A stretch of 64,000 bases of DNA, taken from an uncultured Microbulbifer sp. Lineage in GTDB: Bacteria; Pseudomonadota; Gammaproteobacteria; Pseudomonadales; Cellvibrionaceae. The stretch covers positions 1 through 64,000 of the forward strand of contig NZ_CANLDD010000002.1 in the NCBI RefSeq assembly GCF_947489355.1, in the 5' to 3' direction. Positions 41,923 to 49,888 of this stretch are shown piece after piece. Every line of letters starts with the position of its first letter. Position 1 is the stretch's first letter. The position numbers were made by a program, and so were the translations under genes. The notes beneath the pieces are model-generated. The model made no database searches and was not told the origin of the DNA. It saw only the letters and a list, made by a program, of their open reading frames with translations.

Positions 41923-42396
41923 ATGAAGCTGGATACACAAGCATTCACCACCAACTCACCCAGACCAGCAGAGGACTCTCTGAGAGAATTTGAGCGCCAT
42001 CAGCAACCTCAGCCCAGCAATACACAGAAACGGCTGACTCTGGTAAGGCGCTATCAAGTCCTGGCCGATGTACCTGCCCAGTACATTCATACAGAGGTGC
42101 ATTCTGAAATTGAGTCTGAGCCGACTGAGTTCTGGGGGCGCCGGGAATTTAGCAATACCGTCGTAGACTACCTCGATAGCTTTTTGGTGTATCCGCCTGC
42201 CTTTCTGCACTCCCCTGAATACAGCGAAGTAGAAGCCATTGAGCTGGCCAACCGTCAGCGCAAAAGCATGAATATGCGCTTCACCTTCGAGTGTCCCTGT
42301 GATGACAGCGATGCGGCTGGTGACTGGCTAGAGGAAAAGTTGGAAAGTGGGCTTTACCCGGACTGGCACATCGACGAAATCATCCCGCTGAATTAA
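41923..42396 (+). CDS. Early phage protein, unknown (157 aa)
   Basis: First gene of the rightward early operon, with AAGGAGA shortly before its ATG. The product is acidic and polar, with a Gln/Pro-rich N-terminus (RHQQPQPSNTQKR) and a C-terminal part containing a cysteine pair and acidic helix (FECPCDDSDAAGDWLEEKLE). First genes in this position often modify host functions, but nothing here identifies one. Confidence 0.65.
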   Translation: MKLDTQAFTTNSPRPAEDSLREFERHQQPQPSNTQKRLTLVRRYQVLADVPAQYIHTEVHSEIESEPTEFWGRREFSNTVVDYLDSFLVYPPAFLHSPEYSEVEAIELANRQRKSMNMRFTFECPCDDSDAAGDWLEEKLESGLYPDWHIDEIIPLN

Positions 42397-42412
42397 TGGG
42401 GGTATTTCCAAA

Positions 42413-42823
42413 ATGAAAACCAGCATAAACAAAGCCACGGTCCGGGCAACTCGCATCGCCAGTTATCTATTTCCGACCCTGAAAATAACCATAGTTCGTG
42501 ACCGCGAAAAAGACTGGTGGAACGAGGTATGTATAGCTGTTCGGGAGCGCTGCCGCAATGCCTACGAGCGCCGGGGATGCCTGGAAAATCCCTACCCAGC
42601 AGGCGATTTACGGCGCTGGGAGTGGATACAGGAATCCCACGCAATCATTCATGAGCGTTTGCAGTCAACCCTGAACGACGTTGGTTGGGCAGAAGAGATC
42701 ATCTACGAATTAGGTGCAGCAAAACGCGGTGAAATTATCCCTTTCCCGCAGCCGGACAAGGAGCCACAGAAGGAAGCGGCGAAACAAAAAGTGAACTGGG
42801 AGTGTGAGGATATTTATGTCTAG
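42413..42823 (+). CDS. Early phage protein, unknown (136 aa)
   Basis: The product is rich in Arg, Glu and Trp with helical regions (KDWWNEVCIAVRERCRNAYE, RRWEWIQESHAIIHERL), so probably a small globular protein. It overlaps the start of recT by eight bases, which ties it to the recombination genes. No family is recognised. Its position between the first early gene and recT suggests it may assist recombination. Confidence 0.65.
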   Translation: MKTSINKATVRATRIASYLFPTLKITIVRDREKDWWNEVCIAVRERCRNAYERRGCLENPYPAGDLRRWEWIQESHAIIHERLQSTLNDVGWAEEIIYELGAAKRGEIIPFPQPDKEPQKEAAKQKVNWECEDIYV

Positions 42824-43568
42824 GGAAATTACAAAAGCCGGTGGCTTCGCATTGCAGCCTCAAAACATGAGCGAAGCCATGGAAATAGCCAACATGCTGG
42901 CCACCAGCCAAATGGTGCCAAAGCAATACCAGAACAAGCCCCAGGACGCACTGGTGGCCATGATGATGGGTGGCGAGCTTGGCCTTAACCCAATTCAGTC
43001 CCTGCAGAACATTGCAACCATCAATGGAAAGCCGTCCATATACGGCGATGCGCTCCTGGCCTTGGTACAAAACCATCCCTGCTTCGGTGGCCATGAAGAA
43101 AGCTTTGACGAGCAGACCATGACCGCAACCTGCACAGTCTGGCGCCGTGGAGAAGATAAGGTTCACACACAGACGTTTAGCCAGGCTGACGCCCAAAAAG
43201 CAGGTCTTTGGGGCAAGTCTGGTCCCTGGACTCAATACCCCAAGCGCATGTTGATGTGGCGGGCGCGAGGTTATGCCCTGCGCGATAAGTTTTCTGACGC
43301 CCTCGGTGGATTAATCACAGTGGAAGAGGCCCAGGACATCCCCGGAGAGCGTGACATTACTCCACGCAGAGAGCCTGCTAAGCAATGCCTGCCCGAACAG
43401 TATCCAGACGAGAAATTCAACACGAATTTTGAAACCTGGAAGGGCTTGATTGTGACAGGCAAGAAATCTTCCGAACAAATCCTGGCCACACTTGAGAGCC
43501 GTGCAGTCCTCAGCGAAGTACAGCGCCAGAAAATTCTAGCTATCGGCAATGAGGAAGCAGCAGCATGA
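42816..43568 (+). CDS. recT: RecT-family single-strand annealing protein (250 aa)
   Basis: The start ATG 42816 (MSREITKAGGFALQPQN) has GAGG upstream and overlaps the previous gene by eight bases. It has the RecT/Bet hallmarks: MEIANMLATSQMVPKQYQNK, the segment DALVAMMMGGELGLNPIQSL, the GKPSIYGDALLAL part, and GPWTQYPKRMLMWRARGYAL. RecT anneals single strands produced by the phage exonuclease, and its gene overlaps that exonuclease by ATGA (43,565-43,568), the usual two-gene recombination operon. Confidence 0.92.
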   Translation: MSREITKAGGFALQPQNMSEAMEIANMLATSQMVPKQYQNKPQDALVAMMMGGELGLNPIQSLQNIATINGKPSIYGDALLALVQNHPCFGGHEESFDEQTMTATCTVWRRGEDKVHTQTFSQADAQKAGLWGKSGPWTQYPKRMLMWRARGYALRDKFSDALGGLITVEEAQDIPGERDITPRREPAKQCLPEQYPDEKFNTNFETWKGLIVTGKKSSEQILATLESRAVLSEVQRQKILAIGNEEAAA

Positions 43569-45130
43569 GAATTCTAAACCTTACCCAAGGCACTCCTGAA
43601 TGGCGCGCCGCCCGCGCTAAATACTTCACTGCTAGTGAGGCACCCATAATGATGGGGGACTCCAAGAGAATTAAGCGCACCGAGCTTTTGCACATGAAAG
43701 CTACCGGTACTGAAAAGGAGTATAGCGACTGGGTCCAGAAAAACCTTTTCGATAAAGGCCACGCGTTAGAGGCAAGTGCTCGCCCAATTGCTGAGTCAAT
43801 CATTGGAGAAGAGCTGTACCCGGCAACCGCTGTTTGTGATGAAGACTATCTGCTGGCCAGTTTCGACGGTATCACCATGGATGATCGCATTATCTGGGAG
43901 CACAAACAGTGGAATGAGGAAAAGGCTTCCACTGTCCAGTCTGGACAGTGCCCTGTAGAAGATGCTTTCCAGGTCCAGCAACAGCTGTTAGTAAGCGGTG
44001 CTGAAAAGTGTCTATACATGATGTCTGACGGCACCGAAAACCGGTGCGTCCATCTCTGGTTACTACCAAATGAAAAGGATCAACAGTTTATCCTGGCAGG
44101 CTGGCAACAATTCGAGGAAGACCTAAATAACTACGAGCCAGCGCCAAAGGTAGTGGAAGTGGTAGGAAGATCCCCAGGCGCCTTGCCAGCACTACACATT
44201 GAAGTTACCGGCAAGGTCACTGCCAGCAACCTGCAGCAATTCTGCGACCACTCTCTGAACGTATTCAAGGGCATCAGTACAGAGCTGGATACCGACCAAG
44301 ATTTCGCTGATGCAGAAAAAACTGTGAAGTGGTGCAAAGAGGTTGAAAAGCGCCTTAGCGCTGCCAAGGACCACGCCCTCAGCCAAACCCAGTCCATTGA
44401 TGAACTCTTTAAAGCCATTGATGACATCAGCGGAGAAGCGCGCACCAAGCGCCTGCAACTGGAAAAACTGGTAAAGGCACGCAAGAGCGAGATAAGAGAA
44501 GAAATCGCCATGTCCGCCGCTAAGGGCATGACAGATCATATTGAGCAGATTAATCAGACATTCGACGGCAGGGTCCGCATGCCAGCAATCCCTGCCAATT
44601 TTTCCGGAGTGATGAAAGGCAAAAGAACCTTTGCCAGTCTACGCGATGCTGTCAGCACTGAGTTGGCCCGCGCCAAAATAGAAGCCAATCAGATTGCCGA
44701 CAAGATCCGTATCAATCTGGAAACGCTTCGCACAGCTACTGCTGGCTATGAAACGCTATTTTCCGATATCCATGCTCTGGTACTGAAAGATGGTGATGAC
44801 CTTCGAGCAGCTATCACTGCACGCATCGCCGAACACAGAGAAGCTGAAGAAAAGCGCAAACAAGAAGAGGAACAGCTTCAAGAGGAAGCCCAGCGCTTTG
44901 GTGAGCAAGTAGATCGGGACCGTGAACGCGCTCAAAAGTCTCACATTCAGCCAGCAAACCCGTCCATCAGTCAAGTCTCCTCTCCCTCCACCCGAAGGAG
45001 GCGCCCCTGCGATGCAGTAATCATTGGCACCATCGCCACTCAATTTCGGGTGAACGAATCCACGGTTATGGAATGGCTTATGGACATGGATCTTCAGAGC
45101 GCAAGCAAAGCTCTGGCGAGTAATTTTTAA
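43565..45130 (+). CDS. YqaJ-type exonuclease with long C-terminal extension (521 aa)
   Basis: The N-terminal 200 residues match YqaJ/lambda exonuclease: KYFTASEAPIMMGDSK, KGHALEASARPIAESI, then FDGITMDDRIIWEHK at about 98-112, which holds the catalytic Asp (99) and Glu-x-Lys (110-112), followed by QVQQQLLVSGAEKCLYMMSD. This is a 5'-3' processive exonuclease. The remaining 300 residues are mostly coiled coil (DDISGEARTKRLQLEKLVKA, REAEEKRKQEEEQLQEEAQR) and end in a small helical domain. Such extended versions are known in gammaproteobacterial phages. It partners with the RecT gene that it overlaps. Confidence 0.88.
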   Translation: MRILNLTQGTPEWRAARAKYFTASEAPIMMGDSKRIKRTELLHMKATGTEKEYSDWVQKNLFDKGHALEASARPIAESIIGEELYPATAVCDEDYLLASFDGITMDDRIIWEHKQWNEEKASTVQSGQCPVEDAFQVQQQLLVSGAEKCLYMMSDGTENRCVHLWLLPNEKDQQFILAGWQQFEEDLNNYEPAPKVVEVVGRSPGALPALHIEVTGKVTASNLQQFCDHSLNVFKGISTELDTDQDFADAEKTVKWCKEVEKRLSAAKDHALSQTQSIDELFKAIDDISGEARTKRLQLEKLVKARKSEIREEIAMSAAKGMTDHIEQINQTFDGRVRMPAIPANFSGVMKGKRTFASLRDAVSTELARAKIEANQIADKIRINLETLRTATAGYETLFSDIHALVLKDGDDLRAAITARIAEHREAEEKRKQEEEQLQEEAQRFGEQVDRDRERAQKSHIQPANPSISQVSSPSTRRRRPCDAVIIGTIATQFRVNESTVMEWLMDMDLQSASKALASNF

Positions 45131-45173
45131 CCCGCGCCTCTGGCGCATTCAATCAGCTGTACCCCCAAGCTTA

Positions 45174-45200
45174 GGGCCTTTGGTACTGGGCCCATTTTTT
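45174..45200 (+). terminator. Intrinsic terminator after the exonuclease gene
   Basis: GGGCC and GGCCC pair around a 10-base loop and are followed by ATTTTTT. It lies in the 84-base gap before the next gene. Confidence 0.65.
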
Positions 45201-45214
45201 AAAAGGATCTAATT

Positions 45215-45745
45215 ATGGATGTCAAAATCGAAAGCGCCCAGCCCTACGAAACTGTCGAGGCACCAAAGGTTGAAACCTCTGAATGGATAAATTTCTCGGG
45301 AAATGAGACTGCTGATCTTCCAGCAGGAATTGAGCCAGATGCCCCAATCGCCATCCGTCTGCGTCAGGGCACAGAGATGGTTGTATTTGCCGGTGACTCG
45401 TTTGATCTGCCCCTTGGGGATTGGGATCACGACGACCACGAAAAAGATATTGTGGCCTACCGGCTACTGTCTGCCGAAGAGGCACGAGAGTTTATCAGAG
45501 CCCAAGCTGTTATCGAATATTTCTCTGGGCATTTGGAGGAGGAGATTGATCGCTGGCACGTTCTTGTTGAAGACCTAAAGGTAAAATTCAGCAATCCCCT
45601 ATTTAAATGCTTGATGCCAAAGCTAGTTGTCGCCCTCCACTGTCCAGCGGATTGTGAGCATAAAGCAGTCACTGCTAACGCTTCCAAATCCCAAGCCTGG
45701 GTTTTACAGCAAGTCATGCCGGCGTTTAGCGAACCATCCAAGTAA
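45215..45745 (+). CDS. Early phage protein, unknown (176 aa)
   Basis: AAAAGGA lies upstream of the ATG. The first half is beta-rich and acidic (IAIRLRQGTEMVVFAGDSFD, LGDWDHDDHEKDIVAYRLL), the second helical with a cysteine pair (PKLVVALHCPADCEHKAVTA). It follows an intrinsic terminator and precedes the c4-like region. The function is unknown; nothing indicates a nuclease or DNA-binding fold clearly. Confidence 0.6.
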   Translation: MDVKIESAQPYETVEAPKVETSEWINFSGNETADLPAGIEPDAPIAIRLRQGTEMVVFAGDSFDLPLGDWDHDDHEKDIVAYRLLSAEEAREFIRAQAVIEYFSGHLEEEIDRWHVLVEDLKVKFSNPLFKCLMPKLVVALHCPADCEHKAVTANASKSQAWVLQQVMPAFSEPSK

Positions 45746-45750
45746 GGAAG

Positions 45751-45798
45751 GAGTGCGGCGTGAAACTCTGGCAATCCCTCACCGGCATCGCCGCACTC
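45751..45798 (+). repeat. Ten-base inverted repeat after the 176-codon gene
   Basis: GAGTGCGGCG (45,751-45,760) and CGCCGCACTC (45,789-45,798) pair perfectly around 28 bases and are followed by ATTTTCT. It may be a terminator with a long loop. A 15-codon frame starting with GTG lies in the loop. In 45,799-45,923 I see only a TTGACA box (45,867-45,872) with a poor -10. Confidence 0.5.
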
Positions 45799-45956
45799 AT
45801 TTTCTGATGGATTAAATAGGCATGAACATGCAAAAGGCGCCAATACGGAAGAACACACTTCCCCTGTTGACAAAAATCGGGGAACAGTGCCATGCTTATC
45901 CCGCTCTCGCAAAATCGAGAGCCGGGATTAGCACCCCGTTTACCAAAGGCGCCAGG

Positions 45957-45987
45957 AAGACGCCTCTAGTTGTATGCGTCTTTTTTT
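45957..45987 (+). terminator. Intrinsic terminator inside the c4-like leader
   Basis: AAGACGC (45,957-45,963) and GCGTCTT (45,976-45,982) form the stem and are followed by a run of seven T. It lies between the first target copy (a1/b1) and the c4-like RNA, so only transcripts that pass it reach the BRO gene. Confidence 0.7.
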
Positions 45988-46015
45988 GTGGCTGCAGTAA
46001 GCCCCTGGCAGTTAT

Positions 46016-46086
46016 GGCGGGCTGTACGGGCCTCCTTCGGGAGGGCCGTTTCCTTTGGGCGGTAGTGCTAACCCGTTCAGTCCGCC
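46016..46086 (+). ncRNA. c4-like antisense RNA controlling the BRO gene
   Basis: An outer stem GGCGGGCTG/CAGTCCGCC (46,016-46,024 and 46,078-46,086, one G-U pair) encloses a TTCG hairpin (ACGG-G-CCTCC loop GGAGG-G-CCGT). The two single-stranded parts are CCTTTGG (46,052-46,058, b') and GTGCTAACCC (46,065-46,074, a'). They pair with two outside copies: GGGATTAGCAC (45,924-45,934) with CCAAAGG (45,943-45,949), and GAGATTAGCAC (46,095-46,105) with CCAAAGGAA (46,131-46,139). The latter covers the AAAGGA ribosome site of the BRO gene. This is the layout of the phage P1/P7 c4 RNA family. Confidence 0.75.
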
Positions 46087-46145
46087 ACCCTTCCGAGATT
46101 AGCACCTTCTGCGTGGCGGCTAACCCGCAACCAAAGGAAGCTGCC

Positions 46146-46712
46146 ATGCCTACCCCCACCATCATTCCGTTTGAATTTCATTCCCATACTGTGCGCGTCA
46201 TAGACGTTGATGGCGAAGTCCAGTTCATCCTATCGGATGTCACTAATGCTCTTGGATTTACCCGCAGCCGGGATGCTGCTCGCGTTCTCGATGCAGATGA
46301 AAAGGGGGCGCATACTGTGCGCACCCCGGGCGGAAATCAAAAAGTAATCACCGTTAATGAGTCTGGCCTTTATCATTTAATCCTCAAAAGTCGAAAGTTT
46401 GCCGCCAAAGAGTTTCGTCGTTGGGTTACTTCGGAAGTTCTACCCTCCATCCGCAAAACCGGCGGCTACCACACCACCCAAACCACAGACGCCGACAAAT
46501 ACGCCCTGCTAAACGCAATGGTGGCTCAGATGCGCCTGCCAGGTAACCCAGTCGTAGTGCCTTATCTGGACCTGATCCGCCTTGCCACCCGCTGCGACGC
46601 AATGATCAAGTTAAGCCATAAAACCGCGGGTTTGGCAGAGTGCCTGACACAAGACCTGCAACAGCTAAAGGCCGCAACTGGGAGAGGGCTTCTACTGGAG
46701 GACAGCGCATGA
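46146..46712 (+). CDS. BRO-N domain protein, putative antirepressor (188 aa)
   Basis: The start ATG 46146 follows AAAGGA by seven bases. Residues 5-110 are a BRO-N domain: IPFEFHSHTVRVIDVDGEVQ, FILSDVTNALGFTRSRDAAR and NESGLYHLILKSRKFAAKEF, then FRRWVTSEVLPSIRKTGGY. The C-terminal 75 residues are helical. BRO-domain Ant proteins of P1-type phages bind and inactivate CI. The leader with the c4-like RNA argues strongly for such a role. The 108 codons before 46146 in the same frame are noncoding leader. Confidence 0.85.
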   Translation: MPTPTIIPFEFHSHTVRVIDVDGEVQFILSDVTNALGFTRSRDAARVLDADEKGAHTVRTPGGNQKVITVNESGLYHLILKSRKFAAKEFRRWVTSEVLPSIRKTGGYHTTQTTDADKYALLNAMVAQMRLPGNPVVVPYLDLIRLATRCDAMIKLSHKTAGLAECLTQDLQQLKAATGRGLLLEDSA

Positions 46713-46780
46713 ACTATTCACCGAATACAAACAGAACCTCTCAAGGAACGGCAAGGGGAGAAGAAATGAATATCAGATAA
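46709..46780 (+). CDS. Tiny frame overlapping the BRO gene (23 aa)
   Basis: ATG 46709 overlaps the BRO stop by four bases (ATGA). The peptide is polar (MNYSPNTNRTSQGTARGEE). Coupling is plausible, but the length makes chance likely. Confidence 0.25.
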   Translation: MNYSPNTNRTSQGTARGEEMNIR

Positions 46781-46816
46781 TCCTACCTCCTTACTAACAG
46801 CCGGTGTTGTTTTTTT

Positions 46817-46966
46817 ATGCTCCGCCCTGGAAAAAAGCTAATTAATTTAATCGACAAATCTAATGCTTTCCGCAGTGATAACAAAATGAAATTGAGTAAA
46901 GACGAAAGGAAAAGCAGATCTGATGAAGGTGGCGCGGCTTTGGCCGCGTCGCAATTTACAGAATAA
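46817..46966 (+). CDS. Possible small polar protein (49 aa)
   Basis: The frame runs MLRPGKKLINLIDKSNAFRS to a charged end (LSKDERKSRSDEGGAAL). The residue pattern is protein-like, but the ATG follows a T run with no ribosome site, so it may be the tail of a decayed gene. It precedes the AlpA-type regulator. Confidence 0.3.
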   Translation: MLRPGKKLINLIDKSNAFRSDNKMKLSKDERKSRSDEGGAALAASQFTE

Positions 46967-47000
46967 GGAAATGAAGCACTGTGACTCAAAAGGTAAGAAT

Positions 47001-47192
47001 ATGAAAACACCTCGCCGCATTTTGCGATTACCTGAAGTTGAGCGACTCACCGGCTATAAACGTAGCAGTATTTACCGGATGGCCAAGGAAGGACAGTTTC
47101 CTCAGCAAAAGCGGATAGGGCCAGGCGCCGTTGGCTGGGACAGTCGAGAGGTGGAGACTTGGGTAGAGAAAAAACTTGATGGTGTCGCATAA
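47001..47192 (+). CDS. AlpA-family regulator, possible excisionase (63 aa)
   Basis: The start is ATG 47001 (MKTPRRILRLPEVERLTG) with AAGG nearby. The pattern LPEVERLTGYKRSSIYRMAK, then a wing (EGQFPQQKRIGPGAVGWD), is the MerR-like winged helix of AlpA and phage excisionases. AlpA of E. coli activates an integrase gene, and Xis proteins bend attachment-site DNA. It is the last recognised phage gene before tRNA-Ser. The integrase usually next to it is missing. Confidence 0.85.
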   Translation: MKTPRRILRLPEVERLTGYKRSSIYRMAKEGQFPQQKRIGPGAVGWDSREVETWVEKKLDGVA

Positions 47193-47329
47193 AAACATTC
47201 ACCTGATTTGGCGATGCTTTACGACGAGCCTACTAGATGTTTTTCCAAAATGGCCTGGAAGCACACCCCAGATCCACATAGTTTAAATGCCTATAGGCTT
47301 GTTGGGATGCTTGAAGAGTAGCGCAGTAT

Positions 47330-47351
47330 TAAGTGGGGGGCTAAGTGGGGG
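47330..47351 (+). repeat. Direct repeat TAAGTGGGGG, spaced 12 bases
   Basis: Copies at 47,330-47,339 and 47,342-47,351 lie between the AlpA-type gene and the tRNA-Ser 3' end. A helical-turn spacing of small direct repeats beside an attachment site suggests arm-type sites for an integrase or excisionase. A 35-codon frame (about 47,214-47,318) in the same gap has no recognisable product. Confidence 0.45.
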
Positions 47352-47369
47352 ATTGTAGAGCTAAGAAAT

Positions 47370-47395
47370 AAAAAATCCCTGAAAAATCAGGGACT
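47370..47395 (-). terminator. Terminator of tRNA-Ser
   Basis: TCCCTGA and TCAGGGA pair around four bases, followed on the minus strand by six T. It lies 13 bases after the tRNA 3' end and could also stop plus-strand transcription from the prophage. Confidence 0.8.
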
Positions 47396-47407
47396 TATTT
47401 TCAAAAA

Positions 47408-47495
47408 TGGCGGTGAGGGAGGGATTCGAACCCTCGATGCCTTTCGACATACACACTTTCCAGGCGTGCTCCTTCGGCCACTCGGACACCTCACC
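47408..47495 (-). tRNA. tRNA-Ser (anticodon GGA)
   Basis: The 88-base gene has the long variable arm of class II tRNAs, a T arm with GGTTCGAATCC, the anticodon loop with GGA (CCTGGAAAG), and an encoded CCA at the 3' end (47,408-47,410). It borders the phage genes on its 3' side, the commonest integration place for temperate phages. Confidence 0.95.
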
Positions 47496-47634
47496 AAATT
47501 GTTACCCCCTGAGGACAACTCGCCTTTAGAAGGGGTGTTCTCGATTTCTAAATATCCAATGAAATCAATAAGATATCTACCATCCTGGTCGAGAGACCGC
47601 GCACTTTACCCAAATGCCTCTCCATATGCAAGCA

Positions 47635-48201
47635 CTAATGTGTATTCCAATATGAAAAAAACGCATCCACCTGTAGATCAGGTGCCTGGCGAGGAGCACT
47701 TTCGGGGGTCCCGCAATAGATAAAGCCGTCTATTCGGTCGTTCTCAGCCAGCCCAAGCTCCTTGGCCACCAGCGGATTGCCTGCCAATGGGCCGGTACGC
47801 CAATAAGCACCCACACCCTCAGCGTAGGCGGCAGTGAGCATGGCCTGTACTGCTGCGGCCGTGGACATATGCTGTTCGAGATAGGGCACCTTTGGGTGCT
47901 CCTGCAGGCGGGTAATGGCAATGATGATTAAAGGCGCACGCAAGGGCATGCCCAGGGTCCGCTGGCGCTGTGCCTCCGTCAGGGCCACCCCCTCTGCCTG
48001 CTCGCTCGCATGCAGGAAAATCCGCCCCAGGCGCTTACGCGCCTCTCCTTCCACCAGCAGGAATCTCCAGGGGCGCAAACAGGCATGGTCCGCCGCACGT
48101 AAGGCAGCACGAAAGAGGTTTTGTCGCTGCTGTTCGGTTGGCGCGGGGCCTATAAGCTTGCCTGTTGAAACTCTATTATGCAGGGCTATCAAGGCATCCA
48201 T
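47635..48201 (-). CDS. Nitroreductase, YdjA-like (188 aa)
   Basis: A small FMN-dependent nitroreductase-family protein. It begins MDALIALHNRVSTGKLIGP and contains the RAALRAADHACLRPWRFLLV segment that replaces the usual RRSIR/FxPSW motif in YdjA-type members, plus AAVQAMLTAAYAEGVGAYWR (FMN-binding helix) and a GxxDRIDGFIYCGTP end. It is predicted to reduce nitroaromatics or quinones with NAD(P)H as a cytoplasmic dimer. It is the first chromosomal protein gene after the prophage, transcribed toward the tRNA-Ser gene. Confidence 0.85.
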   Translation of the reverse strand: MDALIALHNRVSTGKLIGPAPTEQQRQNLFRAALRAADHACLRPWRFLLVEGEARKRLGRIFLHASEQAEGVALTEAQRQRTLGMPLRAPLIIIAITRLQEHPKVPYLEQHMSTAAAVQAMLTAAYAEGVGAYWRTGPLAGNPLVAKELGLAENDRIDGFIYCGTPESAPRQAPDLQVDAFFSYWNTH

Positions 48202-48444
48202 GGTGCTCTCCAGTTACATTCTGAGTCCGAAGTCTACCGCAATGAACCTTAGCAATGCCTGCACTGGCCCAAAGTGCGCAAAAGGCCCGGCAACGGATTT
48301 TTTCGCAATCTGGGTTTTGGAAGAGTACACTTCACCTAATAAAACGCTGCGCAGCCATTGCCCGACACAGGGGATACTGGAGCCCATCTTCCACCTGCTC
48401 GCAACATGTTCAATTTCTGCTCCAATGGAAAAAGATAACCACAA

Positions 48445-49845
48445 ATGCAGAACCAGCACGAAGGAGACACAGGGCGGAGCATCAACCCCCATTACACCAC
48501 CTATTTTCGCATCCTGGTCTGTTTCGCGGCAGCAGGCACCCTGGCCAATGTCAGTGCAGACGGCTGGTCCCCCCCCTGGCAGTTAGACAAGCTGCTCAGT
48601 ATCAGTATGGCGGTGTTACTAGTAACTTACTGCGCCGTCGCCCAGTATATTCTTTGCCGGGTCCAGGCTATAAAAGCGCAAAAGACCCGCCGCCTCCTGA
48701 CCTTCATCGATACAGTATTGATTGGCATTACCATCGCGCTGGCCAACTTTAGCATGCTCCCATCCCTGCTATTTGTTACTGTTGTACAGCTGAATGCCCT
48801 CACCTCAGGCGGCGGACGCAACTGGTTTGAGCATAATGCCGGCCTACTGGTGGGCGTTGCCGCTGGTTACCTAATGCACAGGCCAACACTGTTAATCAGT
48901 GCCGACCTCACCATCAGTACCGTGAGCCTCATTGGGATTTTGGCTTATCTGTGCGCCTACGCTTTTTTCACCCAGCGACAGATCAGGCTGCTTGAAAGCG
49001 CTAACTGCGCTCTGATAACCGAGCAGCGGGTAAGCAAAGTGCGCTCCTACAAATTGTCCAAATACCTGCCCAAACGACTGTGGCGTTCTGTAACCACCGG
49101 TGACGAGCAAGCCCTGACCACCCAGAGGAAGCTGCTGAGTGTTTTCTTCTCTGATATCAAGGATTTCAGCCAGCTTACTGAGGAACTGGAAGCGGAAACC
49201 TTCACGCTTCTGCTCAACAACTATCTCTCCGAGATGGCCCGCATCGCCGGGCAGTACGGCGGTACCATCGATAAATTTATTGGCGATGCGGTGATGGTGG
49301 TATTTGGAGACGACGAAAGTAATGGGCCAAAATCCGATGCCCTGCGCTGCGTGGCCATGGCCCTGGCAATGCGCAAGCGCGTGCGAGAAATGAAACAGGA
49401 ATGGTACAGTAAAGGGATCTCACGCCCCTTGCAGGTGAGAATGGGCATCAATACTGGCTACTGCACCGTGGGCATTTTTGGTACGGCCAACTACCAGTCC
49501 TACACAGTGATGGGCACTCATGTAAACCTGGCTTCGCGCCTTGAAGGTGCAGCCCAGCCCGGGGAAATCCTGATCAGCCACGAGACCTGGGCCATGATTA
49601 AGCACACGGTCATGTGCCGCGACAAAGGGCATATCAGCGTAAAAGGGATCAGCACCCCGGTAAAGGTCTACCAGGTAACCGATCTGCGCAAAAACCTTGG
49701 TGGCCAGCAGAGCTATCTGGAAGAACACGCACCCGGCTTTTCCATGCACCTGGACCTGGACAAAATTCGCAATTATGACAAAGAAAAAGTGTTGCAGTCC
49801 TTACAAAAAGCAACTTCCAGCCTGAAGACCAAGGTGATTATTTGA
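48445..49845 (+). CDS. Membrane class III adenylate/guanylate cyclase (466 aa)
   Basis: About six hydrophobic segments fill residues 20-190 (for example YFRILVCFAAAGTLANV, LLISISMAVLLVTYCAV-like parts and LIGILAYLCAYAFF). A class III cyclase domain follows at residues 225-410: the metal Asp in FFSDIKDFSQL (about 235), the substrate region KFIGDAVMVVFGDD (about 277) and the helix VNLASRLEGAAQPGEILIS. It makes cAMP or cGMP depending on residues I cannot check structurally. It is convergent with cyoD. The short C-terminal tail is charged. Confidence 0.85.
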   Translation: MQNQHEGDTGRSINPHYTTYFRILVCFAAAGTLANVSADGWSPPWQLDKLLSISMAVLLVTYCAVAQYILCRVQAIKAQKTRRLLTFIDTVLIGITIALANFSMLPSLLFVTVVQLNALTSGGGRNWFEHNAGLLVGVAAGYLMHRPTLLISADLTISTVSLIGILAYLCAYAFFTQRQIRLLESANCALITEQRVSKVRSYKLSKYLPKRLWRSVTTGDEQALTTQRKLLSVFFSDIKDFSQLTEELEAETFTLLLNNYLSEMARIAGQYGGTIDKFIGDAVMVVFGDDESNGPKSDALRCVAMALAMRKRVREMKQEWYSKGISRPLQVRMGINTGYCTVGIFGTANYQSYTVMGTHVNLASRLEGAAQPGEILISHETWAMIKHTVMCRDKGHISVKGISTPVKVYQVTDLRKNLGGQQSYLEEHAPGFSMHLDLDKIRNYDKEKVLQSLQKATSSLKTKVII

Positions 49846-49888
49846 GTCTTGTGATTATTAGTCTGCAGAGCCATCACAATTTGGTTTG

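Larger units (their letters stand above)
1..47407. mobile_element. Lambdoid podovirus-like prophage, nearly complete
   Basis: The region holds every module of a temperate phage in lambda order: cI with divergent early operons, recombination, replication, nin genes, a Q-like gene, lysis, packaging, head, tail and ejection genes. The right border is placed at the 3' end of the tRNA-Ser gene because phage genes stop there and ordinary chromosomal genes start just beyond it. No integrase is visible, and the 3' end of tRNA-Ser is not repeated near the left end, so the left border is not defined and may lie before position 1. The major capsid resembles the N4 gp56 family and the giant internal protein is typical of podoviruses. 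Apart from a one-base frameshift in a tail gene, the structural genes look intact. Confidence 0.88.

Noticed and set aside
45822..46145. An in-frame 108-codon extension upstream of the BRO gene
   Set aside because: It covers the terminator, the c4-like RNA and the target repeats, and has no ribosome site; similar leaders in other phages have been misread as protein. The BRO start at 46,146 has a good site.
48445..49845. The membrane cyclase as a phage or defence (CBASS/Pycsar) gene
   Set aside because: Pycsar cyclases are usually soluble and next to an effector gene; here neighbours are nitroreductase and cyo genes, so a housekeeping signalling enzyme is more likely.
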